From JACPTG01 sp964504135 (GTDB lineage: Archaea; Nanobdellota; Nanobdellia; Woesearchaeales; UBA10216), in NCBI GenBank assembly GCA_964504135.1, contig CAZDCW010000043.1:1-9324 (forward strand): 9,324 nt of DNA, written 5' to 3'. The notes beneath the pieces are model-generated. The model made no database searches. It worked only from the letters and a program-made list of their open reading frames with translations, and had not been told where the DNA came from. A program made the translations under genes and the position numbers. Positions 1 through 5,432 of this stretch are shown here, piece after piece. Each line of letters opens with the position of its first letter. Position 1 is the first letter of the stretch.

Positions 1-120
1 TAAGGGCAGCATTCCGCAGGAAGCGGGTGGGTGCCTATGCCCCGAATATTTAGGATATATGCGGAATCTGAAGCATCCGGGGCTTTTTCCGCTGCGGAAT
101 GCGGGGCGTGCTGCTCTTAG
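1..120. repeat. Structured intergenic repeat, copy R1 (cut by window start)
   Basis: No convincing coding frame is present. The outer ends pair imperfectly: bases 1-11 match the reverse complement of 109-119 at 10 of 11 positions, and ATTCCGCA at 11-18 pairs exactly with TGCGGAAT at 93-100. A perfect hairpin TTCCGC-T-GCGGAA lies at 87-99. Bases 67-113 match 778-824 at 43 of 47 positions, so this belongs to a repeat family. It could be a structured RNA, a MITE-like element or a simple dispersed repeat; the sequence alone does not decide. Confidence 0.6.
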
Positions 121-136
121 GCGAACTTGCAATAAG

Positions 137-144
137 TATTTAAA
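137..144 (+). promoter_or_regulatory. TATA box for the RelE-type toxin-antitoxin pair
   Basis: TATTTAAA lies in an AT-rich stretch about 36-43 bases before the antitoxin ATG. An archaeal start site about 25 bases downstream would fall near 165, leaving a short leader that contains GGTGA at 169-173, six bases before the start codon. Confidence 0.6.
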
Positions 145-179
145 CCCTGTCTGCTTCTGTCGTGAATTGGTGAAGTGAA

Positions 180-356
180 ATGCCACAGGTAACGTTGGAG
201 ACAATCCATAAGGACTTGGAACTTATCAAAAATGAAATAAAACATATCAGAGGGCATTTAGCAGATGTTGATGCTGTCCTAACTGACGATGATCTGGAAT
301 CGTTAAATGAAGCTGAAGAGGATTTAAGGAAAGGCAGGACAAAGAAATTGGCCTAA
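180..356 (+). CDS. Small antitoxin of RelE/ParE-type pair
   Basis: A 58-residue acidic, helix-rich protein starting MPQVTLETIHKDLELIKNEI and ending in a basic tail (RKGRTKKLA). Its stop codon is one base before the start of the RelE-type toxin, the usual antitoxin-first order. Start choice: GGTGA at 169-173 and the TATA box at 137-144 both fit ATG 180. Small antitoxins of RelE toxins in archaea are often this short, with an N-terminal helix and a charged C-terminus that wraps the toxin. I assign it mainly from position and size; no diagnostic fold motif is visible. It should neutralise the downstream toxin and may repress the promoter. Confidence 0.75.
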   Translation: MPQVTLETIHKDLELIKNEIKHIRGHLADVDAVLTDDDLESLNEAEEDLRKGRTKKLA

Positions 357-357
357 A

Positions 358-615
358 ATGTATTCTGTAGAACTGTCTCAAAAGTCCCAGAAGTTTTTGG
401 ATAAGCTTGGTAAGCACATAAAGGAAAGAATTGAAGAGAGGCTCAGGAATCTCTCGGAAAACCAAGTCCCATCGGATGCCAAGTTTATCTGCAGGGACAA
501 TAATGACAAAGTCTTCAGGTACAGAATAGGCGGCTTTAGGGCGTTATACAAAATAAAGGACCAGGATAAGATTGTTTTGATTACAAAAATAGATAAAAGA
601 CCAAGAGTGTATTAA
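358..615 (+). CDS. relE: RelE/ParE superfamily toxin
   Basis: An 85-residue protein of typical RelE length. The N-terminus (YSVELSQKSQKFLDKL) matches the first strand and helix of the fold. The core FRYRIGGFRALYKIKDQDKI (residues 53-72) followed by the terminal KIDKRPRVY is the family signature, with basic residues R56, R61 and R81 and the final Y85 placed as in mRNA-cleaving RelE proteins. In that family the toxin enters the ribosomal A site and cuts mRNA during stress. It has no Shine-Dalgarno of its own and starts one base after the antitoxin stop, so translation is probably coupled. ParE (gyrase poison) has the same fold; the conserved arginines and terminal tyrosine favour RelE. Confidence 0.88.
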   Translation: MYSVELSQKSQKFLDKLGKHIKERIEERLRNLSENQVPSDAKFICRDNNDKVFRYRIGGFRALYKIKDQDKIVLITKIDKRPRVY

Positions 616-660
616 AAACCTGCAATTGCTTTCTGTTGCAACCCCTGCAATTGGGCCATG

Positions 661-824
661 CGGCTCGCAGGCTGATGCGCAAAGTCCTGCCAAGGGCCGA
701 ACATAGGAAAAGCCCGCCAGGCTACCCTGCGCAAAGTGCGCGTAGCCATGCCCCCATTTTTCCAGCCACAGCCTGTGTCTGAAGTATCCGCGGCTTTTTT
801 CGCTGCGGAATGTGGGGCGTGCTG
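661..824. repeat. Structured intergenic repeat, copy R2
   Basis: The gap 616-959 has no supported gene. Its left part 674-718 matches copy R3: a 26-base block at 674-699 against 2309-2334 with two differences, and GGAAAAGCCCGCC at 706-718 against 2348-2360. Its right part 778-824 matches copy R1 at 43 of 47 positions. R2 therefore looks like the fullest copy, with R1 cut by the window edge and R3 lacking the right half. A short direct repeat CCTGCAATTG lies just before it, at 619-628 and 649-658. The open minus-strand frame across it has no recognisable domain. Confidence 0.65.
721..746 (+). other. Strong hairpin inside repeat R2
   Basis: GCTAC (721-725) pairs with GTAGC (742-746) and GCGCA (729-733) pairs with TGCGC (737-741), with a three-base bulge and a three-base loop. 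This gives ten base pairs in a short span. There is no U-run straight after it, so it does not resemble a simple terminator. Confidence 0.5.
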
Positions 825-928
825 ATTGCCAAATACAGCTTCAGGAGTTGCAGTGCCTGCGCTGTTTCCGGCAATCCCTTGGCAATAAGCCTTCCACAGG
901 CATAACGTTCTATTCAAAAAACAAAAGG

Positions 929-938
929 CTTATATATT
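929..938 (+). promoter_or_regulatory. TATA box for the DUF4143 ATPase gene
   Basis: CTTATATATT follows an A-rich stretch (TTCAAAAAACAAAAGG) that may serve as the TFB-binding region. Its centre is about 26 bases before ATG 960, so the transcript probably begins at or very near the start codon. Confidence 0.65.
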
Positions 939-959
939 CGTTCTTCATATAGAACATTT

Positions 960-2261
960 ATGGAGGAAATGTCTACAAGGGAAAAGCTGAAAAAGCTCCT
1001 GTCGGAGTGGGAAGGTTTTATTCCGGAAAAAATAGTGGAAAGGGATTTTGATTACCGCTACATAAGCTCCAGGCAGATTCTTAGCATTGTGGGCCCAAGA
1101 AGGGCAGGAAAAACGTATCTTTGCTTTCAGATAATTACCAGGCTCAGGCGGCAGGTACCGCGGGAAAATATACTGTACATTAATTTTGAGGATGAAAGGA
1201 TTCACCCGCTGAAAGGCGATGAGCTTTCCCTTCTGCTGGAGGTTTATGAAGAACTTTACAAGGTAGACCGCAGCCACAACGTTTACCTCTTTGTGGATGA
1301 GATCCAGAATGTGCCTGACTGGGGCAGATGGTGCAGAAGAATCCACGAAAGCAGGAAGGATATAAAGCTGGTCATAACAGGCTCATCCTCCAAGCTTTTG
1401 TCCCGGGAATTGGCAACTGAGCTTCGGGGCCGGACATTGACTCAGATGGTTTTCCCTTACAGCTTTAGCGAGTTTCTCAGGGCAAAAAAAATGGAATATG
1501 ACCTCAGGAATCTGGCCTATGGCGCTGACAGACCCAATATTAAACGTGCATTCAATGAATATCTTGAATACGGCGGCTTTCCACAGATAGCAGAGGAGGC
1601 TTTCAGGAAACAAACGCTTCAGAATTATTATTCCACAGTGTTCTACAAGGACCTCATTGAAAGATTTAAGGTGAAGAATTTCCACATGATGGAAGACTTT
1701 CTCAGGCTGATGATGGACGGCTTCTCTTCCCTGATGAGCCTCTCAAAGATGGAAAAGAAGCTTAAATCAATAGGGCATAAAGCCAGCAAATCCGTGCTGA
1801 AGTCCTACCTTTCCAGCGTAAATGACATCTTTCTCCTGTTCAGTGTGAAAAAGTATGCGTTCAAAAGAACAGAGCAGCTCAGGCACCCGGTTAAGATTTA
1901 TTCGATAGATACAGGACTTGTCAGTGCGGTCAGGTTTTCTTTCTCGGACGATTTTGGAAGGCACATGGAAAACTGCGCCTTTGTTGAACTGGCCAGGAGA
2001 AGCAAGGAGGTGTATTACCACAGTGATAAGGGGGAATGCGACTTTCTGGTAAGGGCAGGCAGCAGAATAACCGAGGCCATACAGGTGACCAGGGGACTGA
2101 CCGAGTCCTCCAGGGAAAGGGAAGTCAGGGGCCTGCTGGATGCGATGAAAGCCCATCATTTGCAGGAAGGCCTGATATTGACAGAAGACGACGCTGGGAA
2201 AATTGAGGCCGAGGGCCTTACAATAACTGTAAAGCCATTGTGGCTTTGGCTGCTGGAATAA
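960..2261 (+). CDS. AAA_14/DUF4143 family ATPase
   Basis: A 433-residue protein, normal length for this family. The N-terminal ATPase domain has Walker A GPRRAGKT at 45-52, Walker B YLFVDE at 109-114 followed by IQNVPDW, a sensor-like ITGSSS at 139-144, and RELATELRGRT at 149-159 that may supply an arginine finger. GGFP at 205-208 marks the transition to the C-terminal DUF4143 part: a winged-helix-like segment around 260-300, then a PD-(D/E)XK-like core with E337, D361 (in ECDF) and E372/Q375 (in EAIQV). Cellular role is not established for most members; DNA binding or nuclease activity driven by ATP is plausible. ATG 960 fits a leaderless transcript from the TATA box at 929-938. The alternative ATG 969 has GGAGG only two bases away, which is too close. 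Confidence 0.9.
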   Translation: MEEMSTREKLKKLLSEWEGFIPEKIVERDFDYRYISSRQILSIVGPRRAGKTYLCFQIITRLRRQVPRENILYINFEDERIHPLKGDELSLLLEVYEELYKVDRSHNVYLFVDEIQNVPDWGRWCRRIHESRKDIKLVITGSSSKLLSRELATELRGRTLTQMVFPYSFSEFLRAKKMEYDLRNLAYGADRPNIKRAFNEYLEYGGFPQIAEEAFRKQTLQNYYSTVFYKDLIERFKVKNFHMMEDFLRLMMDGFSSLMSLSKMEKKLKSIGHKASKSVLKSYLSSVNDIFLLFSVKKYAFKRTEQLRHPVKIYSIDTGLVSAVRFSFSDDFGRHMENCAFVELARRSKEVYYHSDKGECDFLVRAGSRITEAIQVTRGLTESSREREVRGLLDAMKAHHLQEGLILTEDDAGKIEAEGLTITVKPLWLWLLE

Positions 2262-2286
2262 TTTCTTTACAGGCCAAATGGAAATG

Positions 2287-2360
2287 AGGCTCGCCAAGCT
2301 GGAAGGCCGATGCGCAAAGCCCTGCCAAGGGTCGGCTGCGGAACAGGGGAAAAGCCCGCC
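2287..2360. repeat. Structured intergenic repeat, copy R3 (left half only)
   Basis: The block 2309-2334 matches 674-699 with two differences, and GGAAAAGCCCGCC at 2348-2360 is identical to 706-718. Within it, CCCT-GCCA-AGGG can form a small hairpin. The conserved right half found in R1 and R2 is absent; the sequence instead runs into an A-rich stretch and a TATA box. The rest of the gap 2262-2494 shows no supported gene. Confidence 0.55.
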
Positions 2361-2408
2361 CGGCCGCATGGAAAGAAGCCTTCGCTCAGCCATTTTCAAA
2401 ACAAAAAA

Positions 2409-2418
2409 GTATATAAAG
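2409..2418 (+). promoter_or_regulatory. TATA box for the first MNT-HEPN operon
   Basis: GTATATAAAG follows an A-rich tract. A start about 25 bases downstream would leave a leader of roughly 55 bases before ATG 2495. No second good promoter is seen before 4429, so this may drive all genes from the ribbon-helix-helix protein through the second hepT. Confidence 0.6.
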
Positions 2419-2494
2419 CAGGATTAGTATGGATTAGTAAGGGGGGTGGCTTAGGCAATAGCATTATGAATAGGGCTGCCGGGGGAATTGGAGA

Positions 2495-2653
2495 ATGACA
2501 AAAGTCAAGGTTTCAATGACGATAGATGAGCACGTCTATGACAGGTTTAAGAACTACTGCCTGGAGAATGGCATGAAGGTAAGCACCAAGGTAGAGCAGA
2601 TGATGAGGGGGGAGATGAAGGACACCTCGCTGCACAAATATATCCCGAAATGA
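2495..2653 (+). CDS. Small ribbon-helix-helix-type protein, putative antitoxin/regulator
   Basis: A 52-residue protein. The N-terminal TKVKVSMTIDEHVYDRFKNY has the alternating pattern of the strand used for DNA reading in the Arc/CopG fold, followed by a first helix and the turn ENGMKVSTKVEQMM that begins the second helix. Its stop overlaps the start of the nucleotidyltransferase gene (ATGA at 2650-2653), so it is the first gene of a translationally coupled three-gene unit. The likely job is autoregulation of the operon, perhaps with an antitoxin role; that is inference. GGAG at 2490-2493 is too close to ATG 2495 to be a normal Shine-Dalgarno site, but the fold supports this start. Confidence 0.72.
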   Translation: MTKVKVSMTIDEHVYDRFKNYCLENGMKVSTKVEQMMRGEMKDTSLHKYIPK

Positions 2654-3036
2654 AGGCAATCAACAAGGGTCTAAAGCTGGCGGAGGATACTGCCAAGAGG
2701 ATAAGGCTGAATAATCATGTCCTTGCCGTGTACCTGTTCGGCTCCTTTGCCACAGGCAGGCAGATGCTGTCCTCCGATATCGATATATGCGTAATCGGCA
2801 GGCTGACTGAGCGGGACAAAACTGAAATAGCTTGCGAAGGCTCGGAAAAGGTGGAGGTGTCCTTCTTTGACGAACTGCCAGTCTACATAAAGTTTGAGGT
2901 GCTTAAGGAAGGGAAATTGCTTTATTGCAGGGATAAGCGGGCGATGCACGACGTTATATCCGCAACGCTAAGGGAATACCAGGGCTTTCACTGGTTTATT
3001 GAAAAAATTCAAATGAGCCATATGGCGAAAACATGA
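2650..3036 (+). CDS. mntA: MntA-type minimal nucleotidyltransferase (antitoxin)
   Basis: A 128-residue protein of the DNA polymerase beta nucleotidyltransferase fold. The signature GSFATGR (31-37) is followed by SDIDICV with D43 and D45 as the metal-binding pair. The third carboxylate is probably E69 in KVEVSFF, where many relatives have aspartate. In the studied HepT/MntA (type VII) pairs, the nucleotidyltransferase adds AMP to the conserved tyrosine of the HEPN toxin and so disarms it. The gene overlaps its upstream partner by ATGA (2650-2653) and the HEPN gene by ATGA (3033-3036), so strict stoichiometric coupling is likely. Confidence 0.88.
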   Translation: MKAINKGLKLAEDTAKRIRLNNHVLAVYLFGSFATGRQMLSSDIDICVIGRLTERDKTEIACEGSEKVEVSFFDELPVYIKFEVLKEGKLLYCRDKRAMHDVISATLREYQGFHWFIEKIQMSHMAKT

Positions 3037-3437
3037 ACCCGAAAATAACAGTCATAACATCTGAAGTGGAAAAATACATTAAGGAGTTTGAAGACCTTAG
3101 GGTGAGAACGCACAGCGACCTTCAGGACAGGAAAAATTTCTATGCGGCCTCCATGGTTCTGCTTGCAATATTCACCAGAGTAATCGATCTGGGAAGGGAG
3201 CTTGTAGTGGAGAAAAATCTGGGCATGCCGGCAACATATGCCGAAACTTTTTTCATACTGAGCAAGAGAGGCATCATAAGTAAAGCGCTGCTCCTGGAGT
3301 TGAGAGAAGTTGTGAGGCTTAGGAACAGGCTTTCGCATGAGTACTTTTCATTCACCGAGCAGGATGTGCTCGAAGGTATTCGGAAAATAGCTGCTATTAA
3401 GGAATTCCTTGCTGTATCGAAAAAGAAAATCAGGTAG
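3033..3437 (+). CDS. hepT: HepT-type HEPN ribonuclease toxin
   Basis: A 134-residue, mostly helical protein of the DUF86/HepT-like HEPN class. The catalytic motif RX4HXY is present as RNRLSHEY, with R97, H102 and Y104. In this family the motif forms the RNase site in a dimer, and the tyrosine is the residue AMPylated by MntA. The four-base ATGA overlap with the preceding mntA confirms the pairing. The 3' end is followed directly by the Shine-Dalgarno site of the membrane-protein gene, which overlaps the stop codon by one base, so transcription probably continues. Confidence 0.88.
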   Translation: MNPKITVITSEVEKYIKEFEDLRVRTHSDLQDRKNFYAASMVLLAIFTRVIDLGRELVVEKNLGMPATYAETFFILSKRGIISKALLLELREVVRLRNRLSHEYFSFTEQDVLEGIRKIAAIKEFLAVSKKKIR

Positions 3438-3443
3438 GAGGTG
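3437..3443 (+). promoter_or_regulatory. Strong Shine-Dalgarno site fixing the start at 3451
   Basis: GGAGGTG is a near-perfect archaeal ribosome binding site, seven bases before ATG 3451. An upstream in-frame ATG at 3409 lies inside hepT and would place this motif in the coding region, so 3451 is preferred. Confidence 0.75.
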
Positions 3444-3450
3444 GTTTGAG

Positions 3451-3762
3451 ATGAAGCCGGAAGCAAGGCAGAAGCTGCTCATGATACTGATGGTAGTGCT
3501 TCTGATTGGAGCCATTGGCTACATAGCGGTTGACAAGTACAACGACACTATGCTGCGGGCGCAGCAGCAGTATGCGCTGGCAGGCTACAACCAGGGAATA
3601 ACAGGGGCGATAACATCCCTGTACCAGAACACTGAGAACTGCCAGGTCGCAACATTGAACCTTGGGAATGTGACAAGGCAGGTGGCTGACGTGGAGTGCT
3701 TCAGGAGGGCGATGCAGTCCCAGCAGGAAGCCCAGCCAGGAGGGGCAGCCAGCGGCGGGTAA
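3451..3762 (+). CDS. Small single-pass membrane protein of unknown function
   Basis: A 103-residue protein. A short basic N-terminus (MKPEARQK) is followed by one strongly hydrophobic helix at about residues 8-27 (LLMILMVVLLIGAIGYIAV), then a polar domain with Q-rich helix, two cysteines (C64, C83) that could pair outside the cell, and a flexible Gly/Ala-rich end. Topology is probably N-in, C-out or an uncleaved anchor. I recall similar short anchored proteins as common in DPANN genomes, without known function. It sits between two HepT/MntA pairs in the same direction, with a strong ribosome site. Whether it belongs to the toxin system or merely lies between two cassettes is open. Confidence 0.75.
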   Translation: MKPEARQKLLMILMVVLLIGAIGYIAVDKYNDTMLRAQQQYALAGYNQGITGAITSLYQNTENCQVATLNLGNVTRQVADVECFRRAMQSQQEAQPGGAASGG

Positions 3763-3765
3763 TAG

Positions 3766-3804
3766 ATGAAGGAATCCACTACAAAGGAGGGCGTAGCAGT
3801 ATGA
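3766..3804 (+). CDS. Micro-ORF coupled to second mntA
   Basis: Reads MKESTTKEGVAV, 12 residues. It starts three bases after the membrane-protein stop and its own stop overlaps the following mntA start as ATGA (3801-3804). The Shine-Dalgarno site of that mntA (AAAGGAGGG, 3784-3792) lies within it. A second micro-ORF at 4456-4500 stands in the same relation to a broken mntA copy and ends in the same GVAV. It may be a coupling leader or the last piece of a lost antitoxin. Translation is not proven. Confidence 0.35.
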   Translation: MKESTTKEGVAV

Positions 3805-4088
3805 GCAGGCATCTCCAGGCCCTGATGCGGAAAATGAAGCCTATCCTCAGGAGAAACGGGGTTGTAAGGGCAGGCATATTCGGCTCTTATGCCCGGGGGG
3901 AGGCCGGGAAGACCAGTGATTTGGATGTCCTCATAGAGTTCAAAGGCAGGAAAAGCCTGCTGGACCTTGCCGGGCTTGAAATAGAATTGGAAGGCACGCT
4001 GAGCAAAAAAGTGGATGTCCAGACCTACAACGCCCTGCACCCTTTGCTTAAGGATAAAATACTGAAAGAAGAGGTAAAAATCCTATGA
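3801..4088 (+). CDS. mntA: Second MntA-type minimal nucleotidyltransferase (antitoxin)
   Basis: A 95-residue protein, shorter than the copy at 2650 and of the compact type. Signature GSYARGEAGKTSDLDVLIEF starts at residue 28; D40, D42 and D72 (in KKVDVQTYN) give the full metal-binding triad. AAAGGAGGG at 3784-3792 supports ATG 3801; an upstream in-frame ATG at 3696 would overlap the membrane-protein gene and is not favoured. It overlaps the next HEPN gene by ATGA (4085-4088). Its expected function is AMP transfer onto the HEPN tyrosine. It is clearly not a recent duplicate of the first mntA, since the proteins share only the motif. Bases 3829-3865 recur perfectly at 4525-4561. Confidence 0.9.
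   Translation: MSRHLQALMRKMKPILRRNGVVRAGIFGSYARGEAGKTSDLDVLIEFKGRKSLLDLAGLEIELEGTLSKKVDVQTYNALHPLLKDKILKEEVKIL
3829..3865 (+). repeat. 37-base direct repeat, copy 1 (inside mntA)
   Basis: Identical over 37 bases to 4525-4561. It encodes the helix just before the nucleotidyltransferase signature (KMKPILRRNGVV). Flanking similarity continues upstream at lower identity to about 3783, but stops at once downstream. Confidence 0.9.
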
Positions 4089-4429
4089 GCAAGGATATCT
4101 ACATCTTTATCAGGCATATCCTTGAAAGCATCCTTCTGATAGAAGAATTTACCAGTGGGCAGAATAAACGATCCTTCATGGACTCCAAAATGATGCAGGC
4201 CGCAATAATCAGGCAACTGGAGGTAATTGGCGAGGCAGCAAAGCTGGTGCCAGAGCCCTTCAGAAAAAAGCATCCAGAGGTTCCATGGAATGAAATGGCC
4301 CGTACAAGAGATAAGCTGATACACGGATATTTTGGCGTAGACCTTAACCTTACATGGGACATCGTAGTAAGGGATTTGCATGTGGTCAAAAAGCGTATAG
4401 AAAAGATTTTGGAAAAGGAGGAAAAATAG
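4085..4429 (+). CDS. hepT: Second HepT-type HEPN toxin (DUF86)
   Basis: A 114-residue helical protein, the standard length for DUF86. The catalytic RX4HXY motif is RDKLIHGY, with R75, H80 and Y82, followed by the family's usual FGVDLNLTWDIV. GEAAKLVPEPFRKKHPEVPW (50-68 region) is also characteristic. It should act as an RNase toxin controlled by AMPylation at Y82 by the mntA product, with which it overlaps by ATGA. It is far closer to the bacterial-style DUF86 consensus than the HEPN at 3033, so the two pairs have separate origins. Confidence 0.92.
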   Translation: MSKDIYIFIRHILESILLIEEFTSGQNKRSFMDSKMMQAAIIRQLEVIGEAAKLVPEPFRKKHPEVPWNEMARTRDKLIHGYFGVDLNLTWDIVVRDLHVVKKRIEKILEKEEK

Positions 4430-4455
4430 GCCGCTGTATTGTTGTGGACAAGGGA

Positions 4456-4500
4456 ATGGCCATCGTGAGCCAATCGGTAAAGAAGGGCGTGGCCGTATGA
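4456..4500 (+). CDS. Micro-ORF coupled to broken mntA copy
   Basis: Reads MAIVSQSVKKGVAV, 14 residues, and ends in an ATGA overlap (4497-4500) with the truncated mntA start. The last codons parallel the micro-ORF at 3766-3804 (TTKEGVAV against SVKKGVAV), with several base changes between the copies. The same arrangement twice argues that the micro-ORF travels with mntA. Confidence 0.3.
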   Translation: MAIVSQSVKKGVAV

Positions 4501-4568
4501 AGGGGCAGCTAGGTGATATAGGCAGGAAAATGAAGCCTATCCTCAGGAGAAACGGGGTTGTCAGGTGA
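4497..4568 (+). pseudogene. Truncated mntA, 5' end only
   Basis: Encodes 23 residues ending KMKPILRRNGVVR and then a TGA. The second half is the 37-base exact repeat of 3829-3865; the first half is diverged but alignable (MKGQLGDIGR against MSRHLQALMR). The nucleotidyltransferase signature is entirely missing. Similarity to mntA ends at base 4561 and the surface-protein stub begins at 4562, with no spacer; the stop codon itself is supplied by the stub. This is a recombination scar, not a working gene. Confidence 0.8.
4525..4561 (+). repeat. 37-base direct repeat, copy 2 (at mntA/stub A junction)
   Basis: Perfect copy of 3829-3865, lying exactly at the boundary between the broken mntA and the surface-protein stub. 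Exact identity here, against diverged sequence just upstream, suggests recent exchange or gene conversion. Confidence 0.9.
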
Positions 4569-4741
4569 AAAGGAAGGCATTATCCGCAATACTGGCAGCA
4601 GCAATACTCATAGCCCTGCTTCCGGCAGCCCAGGCCGCAGACCCAGGGCATCCTGCCAGCAGCATAGGCCCAGGCACTTTTGAGCCGGGCAATATCAGCG
4701 TGCAGGGCAACTTCAGCGTGGGAGGCGCTTCCAGAACATGA
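4565..4741 (+). pseudogene. Surface-protein 5' stub A (signal peptide plus mature start)
   Basis: A GTG-started 58-residue frame. Basic KRK, a hydrophobic core (about residues 5-20) and the cleavage motif AQA give a classic signal peptide, followed by ADPGHPASSIGPGTFEPGN and GNFSVGG before a TGA. The same mature start and GNFSVGG occur in the intact gene at 7253. Similarity stops after GGAGG near 4727. No promoter or clear ribosome site of its own is visible, as the mntA fragment abuts it. It is best read as the remaining 5' end of a once full-length paralogue; a functional short secreted peptide cannot be excluded. Confidence 0.75.
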
Positions 4742-4753
4742 AACAGGCAATTG

Positions 4754-4780
4754 TTCGGAAAAATGGACACGTGTTCCGAA
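4754..4780. repeat. Inverted repeat downstream of stub A
   Basis: TTCGGAA (4754-4760) and TTCCGAA (4774-4780) are exact inverted copies 13 bases apart, and an 8-base palindrome ACACGTGT lies at 4767-4774. The stretch 4742-4863 has no other supported feature. It could be an operator, a hairpin or an old element end. Confidence 0.35.
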
Positions 4781-4863
4781 ATTTGAGATTTTTCTTCAAC
4801 CAGCCAGGTGAGGATAAGCGGAGGCATACACAAGCAGAACGCCCTGAATTAAATCCAGCTGTT

Positions 4864-5109
4864 TCACCCGGCCAGTTTAGACAATACAGGGAAAATCTCC
4901 TCACCCTCCACGAGCTGGCCTGCATATGCGAGAGCGGCCCTGACGTCTTCCCTGGATATCTCCAAGTCTTCGGCTATTTGATTGATGGCCTGCCCCTGCG
5001 CGACCCTGTTGATAATCTCATAGACAGCAACCCTGGTACCCCTAATCACTGGCTTGCCGACCATGACTTTTGGGTCCACCACTATCCGCCTCATGAAGTC
5101 CTTTCGCAT
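4864..5109 (-). CDS. DUF433 family antitoxin, orphan
   Basis: An 81-residue protein with the family hallmark RIVVDPKVMVGKPVIRGTRV (residues 8-27) and a helical C-terminal part with INQIAEDLEISREDVRAALAYA, typical of DUF433 helix-turn-helix proteins. Relatives are antitoxins encoded just before a DUF5615 PIN-like toxin. Here no toxin follows: past the stop on the minus strand only broken frames remain, then stub A. A TATA-like box at 5131-5140 lies about 27 bases before ATG 5109, compatible with a leaderless start; M6 (5094) is the alternative and fits the family's usual start better. It probably survives as a DNA-binding remnant of a lost pair. Confidence 0.88.
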   Translation of the reverse strand: MRKDFMRRIVVDPKVMVGKPVIRGTRVAVYEIINRVAQGQAINQIAEDLEISREDVRAALAYAGQLVEGEEIFPVLSKLAG

Positions 5110-5130
5110 ACGGCCTTAGATAACAGAAGG

Positions 5131-5140
5131 CTATTTAAAG
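5131..5140 (-). promoter_or_regulatory. TATA box for the DUF433 gene
   Basis: On the minus strand this reads CTTTAAATAG. Its distance to ATG 5109 is about 27 bases, so the transcript may start at the first codon. Confidence 0.5.
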
Positions 5141-5303
5141 CTTATGCCCCAAAGACATATGAAACTGATGCAAAGGCGGAGAGGCTTGCAGAGCAGTATT
5201 TCCTGACTTGCAGAAAGCTCGGGAATGGAATTAACAGGATTATGCGCCCCTGCTTTAAAAAATACGAAGAACCAAAGACAGACATTAAGAGGTTAAGATG
5301 ACC
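5141..5303. other. Unassigned gap between two minus-strand frames
   Basis: No family is recognised here. The plus strand has an open stretch ending TDIKRLR before TGA at 5299, with lysine- and glutamate-rich codons that look gene-like, but it has no start signal of its own and runs out of sequence antisense to the DUF433 gene. It may be a fragment of a displaced gene. Confidence 0.3.
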
Positions 5304-5432
5304 CTAAATAATCCTTTTAGCAAGCTCCTTAACCGCCCGCCTAAACAAGGGATCCTTCATGGCCTCGTCTATTTCAGCCACCAGTTCCTCGCTGGATATT
5401 ACCCGCCTTATTTCCTTCAATTTCGCAGCCAT
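5304..5432 (-). CDS. Small unknown protein or 3' gene fragment
   Basis: A 42-residue frame from ATG 5432, ending EAMKDPLFRRAVKELAKRII. It is charged and amphipathic and looks helical, with normal coding character. The frame stays open upstream (through KHDELRLAKKPKYRTCISPL) up to a stop near 5554, inside stub B, with only a TTG at 5480 as another start. That suggests either a non-ATG start or a gene whose 5' end was lost where stub B joined. A minus-strand TATA-like box at 5489-5498 (GGATATAAGC) would fit a start near 5465. Size and context are compatible with an antitoxin, but I do not recognise a family. Confidence 0.4.
   Translation of the reverse strand: MAAKLKEIRRVISSEELVAEIDEAMKDPLFRRAVKELAKRII

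Noticed and set aside
612..917. Minus-strand open frame across the 616-959 gap
   Set aside because: Its apparent similarity to another minus-strand frame (PWQ-FAH) comes only from the shared intergenic repeat R2/R3; composition and lack of start signals argue against a gene.
1767..2399. Minus-strand open frame of 210 codons
   Set aside because: Antisense to the DUF4143 ATPase and continuing into repeat R3; no recognisable motif.
2310..2498. Plus-strand frame before the ribbon-helix-helix gene
   Set aside because: Starts inside the repeat, spans the TATA box and ends in the next gene's start; not coding.
4738..5301. Plus-strand open frame of 187 codons after stub A
   Set aside because: Most of it is antisense to the DUF433 gene and it has no domain or ribosome site. 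Only its tail (about 5150-5301) looks gene-like and is noted separately.
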